NCBI GenBank assembly: GCA_009920875.1
Contig: RFZE01000040.1
Location: 1-10,680, forward strand
Direction of reading: 5' to 3'
DNA length: 10,680 nt
Source of the DNA: Alphaproteobacteria bacterium
GTDB taxonomy: Bacteria > Pseudomonadota > Alphaproteobacteria > RS24
Shown: positions 1 to 6,706 of the stretch, piece after piece
Layout: the number at the start of each line of letters is the position of its first letter
How positions within the stretch are numbered: position 1 is the first letter of the stretch
The notes under the pieces: generated by a model
Database searches by the model: none
The model's input: only the letters and a program-made list of their open reading frames with translations
Told to the model about the DNA's origin: nothing
Program-made: the position numbers and the translations under genes

Positions 1-121
1 ATTCATCTTCCATAAACACTTCGACCATATCGTCTTTCGCGCCGCGCTTGAGCGTCAGCATGTCGTTTTGAAACTTGAGCCGCAAATAAGTTTGCACGCG
101 AATGATTTCATCATTGTTCAT
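1..121 (-). CDS. DUF3126 family protein, partial (N-terminal 40 residues)
   Basis: Reading the minus strand from the ATG at 121 gives an open frame to the window edge, beginning MNNDEIIRVQTYLRLKFQND. The pattern of an EI..VQ.YLR.KF start followed by a basic stretch, an acidic residue and E-V matches the short (about 70 residue) alphaproteobacterial DUF3126 proteins, whose function is unknown. The start is supported by a GGAGG Shine-Dalgarno six bases upstream. The gene lies 29 bases downstream of the SDR stop and on the same strand as cysE, so it is probably the third gene of that operon; from memory, DUF3126 genes often sit near cysE in this class. The C-terminal half is outside the window. 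The family call rests on about 40 residues and is moderately secure. Confidence 0.7.
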   Translation of the reverse strand, partial: MNNDEIIRVQTYLRLKFQNDMLTLKRGAKDDMVEVFMEDE

Positions 122-150
122 GGAAAACCTCCGAAAATACTTGTTGCAAG

Positions 151-927
151 CTACTGGGCTGTGAAACCGCCGTCAATAACAAGCTCAGCGCCGGTCATCC
201 ATTCGGACTCATCAGAGGCCAGAAACACAATACCATTGGCAATGTCGCGCGGCACGCCCAAGCGCCCCGCCGGTGTGCCCAGCGTCAAAGTTTCAATCGC
301 CTCATTCTCGCCATCCATCGCCCCCATTTCGACGGCGCGCCTAATACCGTCGCGCAAAATATCGGTGCCGACAAAGCCCGGATGGATGGAATTGACACGG
401 ATTTTATAGCCAAGCGCGCCCATTTCCACCGCCATTGCTTTGGTCAAAAGCCGCACACCGCCTTTGGCCGCGTGATAAGGCGCTTGCGCCGACGAGCCGA
501 CAATGCCGTAAATTGACGACACATTAATAATGCTGCCGCCTTTTTCTTTCATGGCACGCACAGCGTATTTTGCACCAAGAAAAACACCATCAAGGTCAAT
601 CGCCAAAACATGCCGCCATTGTTCCAATGTGGTTTCCTCAAGCGGTGTCGAGTCATGGGCAATACCGGCATTATTGACCAGCACATCAAGCCCGCCAAAA
701 GCCGAGAGGGTTGCGTCAATCGCCGCCTGCCATTGGGCTTCATCGGTCACATCGTGCGTCATAAATTGCATATTTTCATGCCCGTCGGCCAGCTTGATGC
801 CTTCTTCTTCCAGCACGTCAGTGACCATGACATTGGCCCCTTCTTCATGCATGGCGCGCGCCATTTCCGCGCCCAGCCCTTTTGCGCCGCCTGATACGAA
901 TGCGGTTTTTCCTGACAGTCTGCCCAT
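151..927 (-). CDS. SDR family NAD(P)-dependent oxidoreductase (classical type)
   Basis: A full-length classical short-chain dehydrogenase/reductase of about 258 residues. Numbering from the ATG at 927, the Rossmann motif SGGAKGLG is at 12-19, NNAG at 85-88, the active-site Ser at 138 and the YHAAK motif (Tyr151, Lys155) follow, with HPGFVGTD and a C-terminal GAELVIDGG. An Asp at the end of the second strand (residue 37, in VTDV) suggests NAD(H) preference. The catalytic Asn of the N-S-Y-K tetrad is replaced by Asp111. An in-frame ATG lies four codons upstream (939). I prefer 927 because the family usually starts MGRLxGK and a GGGGGG tract sits just before it. The gene starts about 30 bases after the cysE stop. 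Resemblance to hydroxysteroid or secondary-alcohol dehydrogenases is general; the substrate cannot be named. Confidence 0.88.
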   Translation of the reverse strand: MGRLSGKTAFVSGGAKGLGAEMARAMHEEGANVMVTDVLEEEGIKLADGHENMQFMTHDVTDEAQWQAAIDATLSAFGGLDVLVNNAGIAHDSTPLEETTLEQWRHVLAIDLDGVFLGAKYAVRAMKEKGGSIINVSSIYGIVGSSAQAPYHAAKGGVRLLTKAMAVEMGALGYKIRVNSIHPGFVGTDILRDGIRRAVEMGAMDGENEAIETLTLGTPAGRLGVPRDIANGIVFLASDESEWMTGAELVIDGGFTAQ

Positions 928-956
928 ATCACCCCCCATGACTTGCTGCTTATCGT

Positions 957-1775
957 TTAAATCGAGTCACCGTCTTGCCCGACCGAATGGTCCATTTGGC
1001 GCGACGGTTCCGGTGTCGTTACCTTACCGACAATTTTTGCCGGCACACCGACCGCCGTTGTATAGGCCGGCACATCGGTCAGCACGACTGAGCCGCCGCC
1101 GATTTTGGCGCACTCACCGACACGGATATTGCCCAGCACTTTAGCGCCGACGGAAATCAACACACCATCACCGATTTTCGGGTGGCGGTCGCCGCCTTCC
1201 TTGCCACTGCCGCCCAATGTGACGCCGTGCAGCATGGAAACATCATCGCCGACCGACGCGGTTTCGCCAATCACCACGCCAGTGGCATGGTCGATAAACA
1301 CCCCTTTGCCGATATTGGCAGCGGGATGAATATCGGCCTGAAACACTTCCGAGGCGCGGTTTTGCAAATAAAGCGCCATGCCGCGACGACCTTCATTAAT
1401 CAACCAATTGGCCGCGCGATAAGTCTGCAAAGCGAGAAATCCCTTAAAATATAGCACCGGATCGAGATAGGTGCGGCATGCCGGATCGCGGTCAAAATGC
1501 GCCACAATATCGGCCCGCATGGCGGTACTGACCGCCTTATTGTCGCTAAAAGCTTCCTCAAAAACCTCGCACAGCGTGCGTGCGCCGATTTCTGAATTGG
1601 CCAACTTTTCCGACAAATGCGAGGCAATCGCCATTTCCAGCCGCTCGAAATTCAAAATCGTTGCGTTCAAAAAACCTGACAAAGCCGGTTCTTTTTCAGC
1701 CATTTGCATGGCTTCCTCGCGAATTTGCGACCATATAGGGTCGACTGTCGCTATTTTTTTTGCGCTTTCCGTCAT
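957..1775 (-). CDS. cysE: Serine O-acetyltransferase CysE
   Basis: Transfers acetyl from acetyl-CoA to L-serine, making O-acetylserine for cysteine synthesis in the cytoplasm. Numbering from the ATG at 1775 (272 residues), an alpha-helical N-terminal SATase domain (DPIWSQIREEA at 12-22) is followed by a left-handed beta-helix of hexapeptide repeats from about 148. Residues matching the E. coli active site are present: Asp148, His163 in DHATG and His198 in GGDRHP. The protein ends in DGDSI; in this family the C-terminal Ile docks into the active site of O-acetylserine sulfhydrylase to form the cysteine synthase complex, so that interaction is probably kept. The frame stays open to a TTG at 1814 and another ATG at 1787. 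I chose 1775 because a GGAAG Shine-Dalgarno lies five bases upstream and the length fits the family. It is first in a minus-strand operon with the SDR. Confidence 0.96.
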   Translation of the reverse strand: MTESAKKIATVDPIWSQIREEAMQMAEKEPALSGFLNATILNFERLEMAIASHLSEKLANSEIGARTLCEVFEEAFSDNKAVSTAMRADIVAHFDRDPACRTYLDPVLYFKGFLALQTYRAANWLINEGRRGMALYLQNRASEVFQADIHPAANIGKGVFIDHATGVVIGETASVGDDVSMLHGVTLGGSGKEGGDRHPKIGDGVLISVGAKVLGNIRVGECAKIGGGSVVLTDVPAYTTAVGVPAKIVGKVTTPEPSRQMDHSVGQDGDSI

Positions 1776-1783
1776 ATCAACTT

Positions 1784-1828
1784 CCATTTTGGCTTTCGCC
1801 CAATTGAACTTCAAGATACCATTTTGGC
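1784..1828. repeat. 10-bp direct repeat in the divergent cysE / hydrolase region
   Basis: CCATTTTGGC occurs exactly at 1784-1793 and again at 1819-1828, with starts 35 bases apart. The second copy lies between the candidate -35 and -10 boxes of cysE; the first lies just upstream of the preferred cysE start codon. The placement could suit a regulator binding site, but the word is short and its first copy falls in a possible coding extension of cysE. Confidence 0.3.
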
Positions 1829-1842
1829 GGATTCACTGGCAA
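1813..1842 (-). promoter_or_regulatory. Candidate sigma70-type promoter for cysE
   Basis: On the minus strand, TTGCCA (1842-1837) and TATCTT (1818-1813) are separated by 18 bases and would start transcription about 30 bases before the cysE ATG. The boxes match the consensus at five and four of six positions. This is a pattern match only. It also argues against the TTG at 1814 as the cysE start, since that codon would fall inside the -10 box. Confidence 0.3.
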
Positions 1843-1855
1843 GCAACCTTTCACC

Positions 1856-2662
1856 ATGCAATTTTTGACGACAAACAGGCTGAAATTTTATGTCGAGCAA
1901 GCAGGCAGCGGCCCACATGTGCTGGTCATTAACGGCACGGGCAATGATTTGCGCCGCAAGCCGAGCATTATCGACAGTCCACTGACATCACATTTTCGGG
2001 TCACCGCCTATGACCAACGCGGGCTTGGCCAAAGCGACAAGCCCGAGGGCCCCTATAGCATGCATGATTATGCTGACGATGCCGCGGCGCTTTTGGATGC
2101 ATTGGACATTGATAAAACCATGGTTTTGGGCATTAGCTTTGGCGGCATGGTGGCGCAGGAATTTGCCATTAGGCACGGCGCGCGCCTGTCGCGATTGGCG
2201 CTGTGGTGCACCTCGCCGGGCGGTGCGGGCGGCGCTTCTTACCCGTTGCACGAATTGGAGGGCCTTGACTTGGAGGCACGCGTGGCAAGCGGAATGAAAC
2301 TGAATGATACGCGCATTGATGATGATTGGCTGTCCGACAATCCCGATGCGGTGGCGGCGGCGCGGCAAAGACTGGACATGTCGGAATTTGCTCATGAACC
2401 GCGCTTTGCCGAAGGCCGCGCCGAGCAATTGGCAGCGCGCGCGCAACATGATTGCTATGACCGGCTCGGGCAAATATCTTGCCCTGTATTTCTGGGCGGC
2501 GGGCAATATGACAGCATTGCCAACCCCGCAGCTATGCAGGCATTGGCCGGTCAAATTCCCAATTCGCGGCTAACCCTTTATGAAGGTGGGCATTTATTTA
2601 TGCTGCAAGACGGCAAAGTATTTCCTGACTTGCTGGCTTTTTTCGATGAGGAACAGGCATGA
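1856..2662 (+). CDS. Alpha/beta hydrolase (3-oxoadipate enol-lactonase-like)
   Basis: A soluble 268-residue alpha/beta-hydrolase with no signal peptide. A likely oxyanion-loop region NGTGND is at 26-31, YDQRGLGQSD at 52-61, the nucleophile elbow GISFGG puts Ser at 94, and Asp219 (GGQYDS) and His246 (GGHLF) complete the likely triad. Overall form resembles enol-lactonase and haloperoxidase-like hydrolases; a lactone, ester or C-C bond could be the target. It is the first gene of a four-gene plus-strand cluster and its stop overlaps the next start by four bases (ATGA), so translation is probably coupled. The ATG at 1856 has no convincing Shine-Dalgarno, unlike its neighbours, so the message may be leaderless or weakly initiated. 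The start is the least certain part. Confidence 0.88.
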   Translation: MQFLTTNRLKFYVEQAGSGPHVLVINGTGNDLRRKPSIIDSPLTSHFRVTAYDQRGLGQSDKPEGPYSMHDYADDAAALLDALDIDKTMVLGISFGGMVAQEFAIRHGARLSRLALWCTSPGGAGGASYPLHELEGLDLEARVASGMKLNDTRIDDDWLSDNPDAVAAARQRLDMSEFAHEPRFAEGRAEQLAARAQHDCYDRLGQISCPVFLGGGQYDSIANPAAMQALAGQIPNSRLTLYEGGHLFMLQDGKVFPDLLAFFDEEQA

Positions 2663-3480
2663 GCACGCTTTTACCGGCCAATATGCAAGCGATAGACAGC
2701 GGCGCAGCACGTCTGCTTGCGGGGCTGCAAGAAACCGATAATGGCAGCATCGGCCATGTGCTTTTCAACCTGCCGGAAAAGCACAATGTCATCGACCTTG
2801 AAGGCTGGCAGGCCATCACCCCTTTGATGCAACATTTGGCCGAGATTGAGAATATCAGGCTGATTGTGCTGCGCGGTGTCGGCGGCAAGGCGTTTGTTGC
2901 GGGCGCCGATATTGCACAATTTGAAGAGGTGCTGAGCGGGCCGGAAGGCACGGATTTTGACCGCGCCACCATTGCCGCCTTTGATGCCATTGCCGCTTGC
3001 CCGATACCTACCCTCGCCGCCATTGAAGGCTATTGCATAGGCGGCGGCTTGGGCATTGCCGCCGCGTGTGACTTGCGCTTGGCGCGCAGCGATAGCCGAT
3101 TCGGCATTCCTGCCGGTAAGTTGGGGCTGGCTTATCCGGCCAATGCCACGCATCAGCTGGCGCGACTGGTTGGCGTGTCGGAAGCCAAGCGGATTATTTT
3201 CACCGCCGCCAATTTGAATGTGGAAGAAGCGCTGACCAATCGCCTGATTACACTGGCCGCAACTGCCGAAGATTTCGAAGCCGCCCTGACCGAATTAGTG
3301 GCACAAATTTCAGCCAATGCACCGATGAGTTTACAAGCCAGTAAGTTTATTCTCGACAACCCACAGGCCGACAGCGAGGAGATTAAAAAACGCCTTGCAG
3401 ATTGCTTGGCCAGTGCCGATTATAAAGAAGGACGCCGCGCCTTTATGGAAAAGCGCAAGCCCGACTTTAAAGGGAGTTAA
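2659..3480 (+). CDS. Crotonase-fold protein (enoyl-CoA hydratase/isomerase family) lacking both hydratase glutamates
   Basis: A 273-residue crotonase-superfamily protein. The CoA/oxyanion segment GGKAFVAGADIAQF is at 75-88, EGYCIGGGLGIAAACDLRLA at 123-142 and FGIPAGKLGLAYP near 148-159. In true enoyl-CoA hydratases the two catalytic acids sit in GGGxE and in PExxLG. Here these positions are Gly132 and Ala152, so simple syn-hydration by the usual mechanism is unlikely. Family members with this pattern are commonly labelled enoyl-CoA hydratase but may act as isomerases, hydrolases or C-C lyases. GAGG lies just before the ATG, which overlaps the upstream hydrolase stop; the stop is two bases from the next gene. 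It probably handles an acyl-CoA or related intermediate of the pathway. The fold is certain; the reaction is not. Confidence 0.88.
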   Translation: MSTLLPANMQAIDSGAARLLAGLQETDNGSIGHVLFNLPEKHNVIDLEGWQAITPLMQHLAEIENIRLIVLRGVGGKAFVAGADIAQFEEVLSGPEGTDFDRATIAAFDAIAACPIPTLAAIEGYCIGGGLGIAAACDLRLARSDSRFGIPAGKLGLAYPANATHQLARLVGVSEAKRIIFTAANLNVEEALTNRLITLAATAEDFEAALTELVAQISANAPMSLQASKFILDNPQADSEEIKKRLADCLASADYKEGRRAFMEKRKPDFKGS

Positions 3481-3482
3481 TA

Positions 3483-4271
3483 ATGGATTTTTCAGATCAA
3501 ATTGCCATCATTACGGGGTCATCTGCCGGTATTGGCCAAGCGGCCGCCATCGGTATGGCTGAGGGTGGCGCGAAATTGGTCATCAATTATTCCAAAAGCG
3601 CCGAGGCGGCTGAAAAAGTGGTAGCAGCCTGCAAAGCGGCCGGCGGCGATGCGATAGCCGTAAAAGCCGATGTTTCCGACGACGCAGATTGCAAAAAATT
3701 GGTCGAGGCGGCGATGGATGAGTGGGGCCGCCTTGATATTTTGGTCAATAATGCGGGCACGACAAAATTCATGAACCATGATGATTTGGACGGGCTTAGC
3801 GCCGAAGATTTTGAGCAGATTTATGCCCTCAACCTTATCGGCCCCTATCAAATGACCAAACATGCGCGCCCGCATCTCGCCAAATCCGATGCCCCTTCGG
3901 TGGTCAATATTTCTTCCGTTGCCGGTGTGCGCGGCATTGGCTCCTCAATCGCCTATGTCGCCTCCAAAGGTGCGCTCAATTCAGCGACCTTGGCACTGGC
4001 GCGTTCTTTGGGACCGGAAAATATCCGTGTCAATGCGGTGTGCCCGGGCTTTGTCGGCACGGATTGGTTTCGCAATGCTTTTGGCGATGAAGTGTTTGAA
4101 CAAATTGCAGAAGGCCAACGCAAAGGCACGCCAATGGGCCGCGCCGGTGGGCCGGACGACATTAAAGGCCCGATAATGTTCTTCGCCAGCCGCGCCAGCG
4201 CCCATGTAACCGGGCAATTACTGGTTGTCGATGCGGGTATGCTTTTGGGTATGCCGTTCAAAATTGGATAG
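3483..4271 (+). CDS. SDR family oxidoreductase (FabG-like classical SDR)
   Basis: A 262-residue classical SDR. TGSSAGIG is at 11-18, NNAG at 89-92, and the full tetrad is present: Asn117, Ser145, Tyr158 (YVASK) and Lys162. VCPGFVGTDW follows the active site. The second strand ends in INYSKS, with no Asp at the NAD-selecting position, which suggests NADP(H). It resembles 3-oxoacyl reductases and glucose dehydrogenase-like SDRs. The start has a GGGAG Shine-Dalgarno inside the last codons of the crotonase gene, and only two bases separate the genes. It is distinct from the SDR at 151-927, which has a different cofactor signature. In context it likely oxidises or reduces a hydroxy/keto intermediate of the same pathway. 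The C-terminal tail after VVDAG is slightly longer than usual (LLGMPFKIG). Confidence 0.92.
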   Translation: MDFSDQIAIITGSSAGIGQAAAIGMAEGGAKLVINYSKSAEAAEKVVAACKAAGGDAIAVKADVSDDADCKKLVEAAMDEWGRLDILVNNAGTTKFMNHDDLDGLSAEDFEQIYALNLIGPYQMTKHARPHLAKSDAPSVVNISSVAGVRGIGSSIAYVASKGALNSATLALARSLGPENIRVNAVCPGFVGTDWFRNAFGDEVFEQIAEGQRKGTPMGRAGGPDDIKGPIMFFASRASAHVTGQLLVVDAGMLLGMPFKIG

Positions 4272-4281
4272 GAGCGTCACC

Positions 4282-5547
4282 ATGAGTGCCGAACTGAAAA
4301 AACAAGTTTGTGATATTATTGACGACATGGCCGATGAGTTGGTTGATGCCAGCCACGCCATTCACGCCAAGCCGGAAATCGCTTTTGAAGAAAAATTCGC
4401 CCACGGCTTGCTGACCGACAAGGTGGAAGCGGCCGGTTTGAGTGTTGAACGCCACGCATGCGGCCTCGACACGGCTTTCATTTCATCTTTCGGCGATGGC
4501 GACAGGGAAGTCGGCATTTTATCGGAATATGATGCCCTGCCCGGCATCGGCCACGCCTGTGGGCATAATATCATCGCCACAACCGGCCTCGGCGCCTCTT
4601 TGGCGCTGGCCAAATTGAACGGCGCGCTGCCCGGCAAAGTGCGTTATCTCGGCACGCCTGCCGAAGAAAGCGGCAATGGCAAAGAATTGATGGCGCGACA
4701 AGGCGCTTTTAACGGGCTTGATGCGGCCATGATGGTGCATCCGGCCGGTATCGACCTCATCACCATGCCGAGCTTGGCGGTCAATGAAGTGCGCGTCACT
4801 TATACCGGCAAAGCGGCGCATGCCTCGGCCATGCCGTTTGCCGGTGTCAATGCGCTGGACGCGTTGGTGACGGCCTATCAATCGATTGCCCAATTGCGCC
4901 AGCACATCAAACAAAGCGAGCGCATTCACGGCATTTTCAATGAAGCCGGATTGGCGCCCAATATTGTGCCCGACCATGCGGTCGGCACATTTTATGTGCG
5001 CGCCGAAAACGGTCTTGCGCTGGCAGAACTGAAGGCGCGCGTGAAAAATTGCTTTGAAGCGGGCGCGCTGGCCGCCGGTTGCGAGGTGCAGATTGACTGG
5101 GCACTGGGCGATTATTTGGAAATCAAAGATAGCTGGGCCATTGCCGAGCGCTATCAGCAAAATGCCGAAAGCTTGGGCCGCAATTTTTTCCCGCTGGAAA
5201 AAATGCCGACCAGTGGTGCCGGTTCGACCGATATGGGCAATATCAGCCACCGCGTGCCGTCCATTCATCCGATGATTGCCTGTGCCCCGCCCAGCGTGGT
5301 CATTCACAATCCCGAATTTGCCAAATGGGCCGGTTCGGAAAAAGGCGACAAGGCGGTGATTGACGGGGCCAAATCGCTGGCCATGACGGCGATTGACGTG
5401 CTGACCGACAAAAAAATGATGCAGCAAGCGAAAGATGATTTTGCTGCCACGGCCGAGTTTTCGGCGCAATCCATCGCACAAGCCTGGCACGGCGAAGGCG
5501 GGCATGAAAACGGTGATGCCGCGCTAGGCGGCTGCGGCTGCTGCTAA
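4282..5547 (+). CDS. M20 family metallopeptidase/amidohydrolase (PM20D2/AbgB-like)
   Basis: A 421-residue amidohydrolase of the M20D type, which cleaves amide bonds in N-acyl amino acids, hippurate-like compounds or small dipeptides using a two-metal centre. Metal-site motifs include GILSEYDALPGIGHACGHN (78-96, with Cys93 and His95), GTPAEES (Glu128/Glu129), VHPAG (His153), AHASAMPF in the dimerisation domain and VVIHNPEFA near the end. No signal peptide is seen, so it is cytoplasmic. The frame is open upstream to 4225, but a TAGGAG Shine-Dalgarno at 4269-4274 and the ten-base gap after the SDR favour the ATG at 4282. The protein ends in an unusual tail, GGHENGDAALGGCGCC, with three cysteines in the last four residues. 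It is the last gene of the four-gene cluster. The substrate is unknown. Confidence 0.9.
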   Translation: MSAELKKQVCDIIDDMADELVDASHAIHAKPEIAFEEKFAHGLLTDKVEAAGLSVERHACGLDTAFISSFGDGDREVGILSEYDALPGIGHACGHNIIATTGLGASLALAKLNGALPGKVRYLGTPAEESGNGKELMARQGAFNGLDAAMMVHPAGIDLITMPSLAVNEVRVTYTGKAAHASAMPFAGVNALDALVTAYQSIAQLRQHIKQSERIHGIFNEAGLAPNIVPDHAVGTFYVRAENGLALAELKARVKNCFEAGALAAGCEVQIDWALGDYLEIKDSWAIAERYQQNAESLGRNFFPLEKMPTSGAGSTDMGNISHRVPSIHPMIACAPPSVVIHNPEFAKWAGSEKGDKAVIDGAKSLAMTAIDVLTDKKMMQQAKDDFAATAEFSAQSIAQAWHGEGGHENGDAALGGCGCC

Positions 5548-5576
5548 CGGCTCTTTTTCCGGCTGAAGGCTCTGTT

Positions 5577-5596
5577 CTTGCTCTGGCATGAGCAAG
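5577..5596. other. Inverted repeat after the amidohydrolase gene
   Basis: CTTGCTC and GAGCAAG form a perfect seven-base stem around a six-base loop in the 84-base gap between the amidohydrolase and the zinc-finger gene. No T-run follows on either strand, so it is not a standard intrinsic terminator. It could be an RNA-processing or stability hairpin. Confidence 0.3.
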
Positions 5597-5631
5597 CAGC
5601 TATAAACGCCGCGAGTCACACGAGGTAAATC

Positions 5632-5820
5632 ATGGCGCAGTCAGCGACCCCGAAAATCAGCAATAATGATGGCGCACAGGAAATTTTTGTGTCGGTCAAA
5701 GAGTTTGAGTGTATCGGCGCCGAGCCCCCCTTTGACCATCCGCATATTTATCTCGATATGGGCAGCGAAGATGAGATTGTTTGCCCCTATTGCTCGACCC
5801 GCTTTCGGTTCAAAAACTAG
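5632..5820 (+). CDS. CHCC zinc-finger domain protein (NDUFS6-related)
   Basis: A 62-residue protein with a disordered N-terminus and a zf-CHCC domain: Cys27, His36 (or His38), Cys51 and Cys54 in the order C-x8-H-x14-C-x2-C, with the typical stretch IYLDMG and the ending CPYCSTRFRF. Such proteins bind one zinc ion. They are homologous to NDUFS6, an accessory subunit that alphaproteobacterial and mitochondrial complex I share, so a role in complex I assembly or stability is plausible. A GAGG Shine-Dalgarno sits before the ATG. No complex I genes are in the window; the gene appears to be transcribed alone or with the amidohydrolase 84 bases upstream. Confidence 0.88.
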   Translation: MAQSATPKISNNDGAQEIFVSVKEFECIGAEPPFDHPHIYLDMGSEDEIVCPYCSTRFRFKN

Positions 5821-5878
5821 CCATCCCAAGCGCTAAATTTTCTTGCGATGTGTCTCGAACCGACGCAATTTATCGGCT

Positions 5879-6557
5879 ATGGGGAGACTATTGCAAATCA
5901 TAGGTTATTCGCTGCTGGCCGTTATCGGCCTGTTTGTCGTGCTGTTGCTTTTTTCCAGCCTTATGATTGCCACCGATTTGACCAAGCAGGAACTGATTGA
6001 CAAATACGCCAATGAAAAATCATTTTTCTATTTCCTGCCTTCTGGCGCAGAAGTGCATATTCGCGATCAGGGTAATAAGAACAAGCCGCCACTTTTTCTT
6101 TTGCACGGCTCCAATGCCTCGCTGCATACGTGGGAGCCATTGGTCGCGCAATTAAAAGACGATTATCGGCTTATCAGCTTTGACCTGCCCGGCCACGGGC
6201 TGACCGGCGCCACCCCGCAAGAAGATTATTCCAATATTGCGATGGCCAATTTCACCCGCGAAGTGATTGAGCTTTATGATTTCAAATCCGTCACATTGGT
6301 CGGCAATAGTATGGGCGGCGCGGTGGCGCTGCGCTATGCGTTGATGTATCCGCGCGATCGATCCTGCGACGCTGCTGATTTGGGGCTCGCAAGACAGGCT
6401 GATTGACCCGAAATATGGCATTGCCATGAACACGCAAATTATCGGCAGTTTGCTGAAGCTTTACCCGCAGGCCGGGCATTTGGCACATGAAGAATTGCCC
6501 GAACAGACCGCCGCTGACATTCGCGCCTTCCTCGACCGCGCGCTTTATACCGAGTAA
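5879..6557 (+). pseudogene. Membrane-anchored alpha/beta hydrolase, broken by internal deletion and frameshift
   Basis: From the ATG at 5879 the frame encodes an N-terminal membrane anchor (IIGYSLLAVIGLFVVLLLF), a FLLHGSNAS oxyanion motif, FDLPGHG and the nucleophile elbow GNSMGG, then MYPRD. Here homology breaks off and the frame ends at 6406 after an unrelated tail. From about 6359 to 6557, one base out of phase, a second open stretch encodes the proper C-terminus: TLLIWGSQDRLIDP (catalytic Asp) and YPQAGHLAHEELPE (catalytic His), ending in TAA at 6555-6557. The cap domain and adjoining strands between these parts are absent. Such enzymes are usually about 300-330 residues, and only about 226 codons remain. 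So very roughly 300 bases, not a multiple of three, seem to have been lost at about 6352-6366. A TTG at 5843 could extend the N-terminus but has no merit over 5879. An assembly error is the main alternative. Confidence 0.8.
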
Positions 6558-6609
6558 GGACGGCGCTTATCATTTTATTATTAAATGATGGTGGCCTCGG
6601 ACGGTAAAA

Positions 6610-6673
6610 GCACCTGCCGAGCAAAGCGAGGCATGGTGCGCCTTCCGCTAGCGGCGCAAAGCGCCGCGCCATG
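6610..6673. repeat. Palindrome-rich element (nested stem-loops)
   Basis: Several overlapping inverted repeats fill this stretch. The 6610-6618 arm pairs with 6630-6639, with one bulge. CATGGTGCG (6632-6640) pairs with CGCGCCATG (6665-6673) with one T-G wobble. GCGGCGC (6651-6657) and GCGCCGC (6661-6667) form a perfect stem around AAA. CCGCTAGCGG (6645-6654) is a perfect palindrome. The density resembles REP-type or small palindromic repeats. Whether it recurs elsewhere cannot be seen here. Confidence 0.55.
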
Positions 6674-6680
6674 AGGGCTC

Positions 6681-6701
6681 AAAAAACTCATTGGTCATGA
6701 G
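6681..6701 (-). terminator. Rho-independent terminator of tRNA-Leu
   Basis: On the minus strand, shortly after the encoded CCA, CTCAT and ATGAG form a five-base stem with a five-base loop, followed directly by six T residues. The stem is short but the position and T-run suit a tRNA terminator. Confidence 0.55.
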
Positions 6702-6706
6702 AAAGA

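Noticed and set aside
530..1144. Plus-strand open frame of 204 codons
   Set aside because: It spans the SDR and cysE genes in antisense and is Ser/Pro-rich with no motifs.
1776..1814. cysE starting at the TTG at 1814 or ATG at 1787
   Set aside because: The added residues are not typical of the family. The best Shine-Dalgarno serves 1775, and a candidate -10 box covers 1814.
4519..5505. Minus-strand open frame of 328 codons
   Set aside because: It lies wholly antisense to the well-supported M20 amidohydrolase, has no ribosome site and encodes low-complexity, His/Arg/Gly-rich sequence with no family motifs.
5577..5596. Intrinsic terminator after the amidohydrolase
   Set aside because: The stem is perfect but no T-run follows on either strand, so it is listed only as an inverted repeat.
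6587..6604. A second, truncated tRNA gene
   Set aside because: Only the 3' terminal 18 bases match; the sequence beyond them shows no T-loop, anticodon arm or D-arm.
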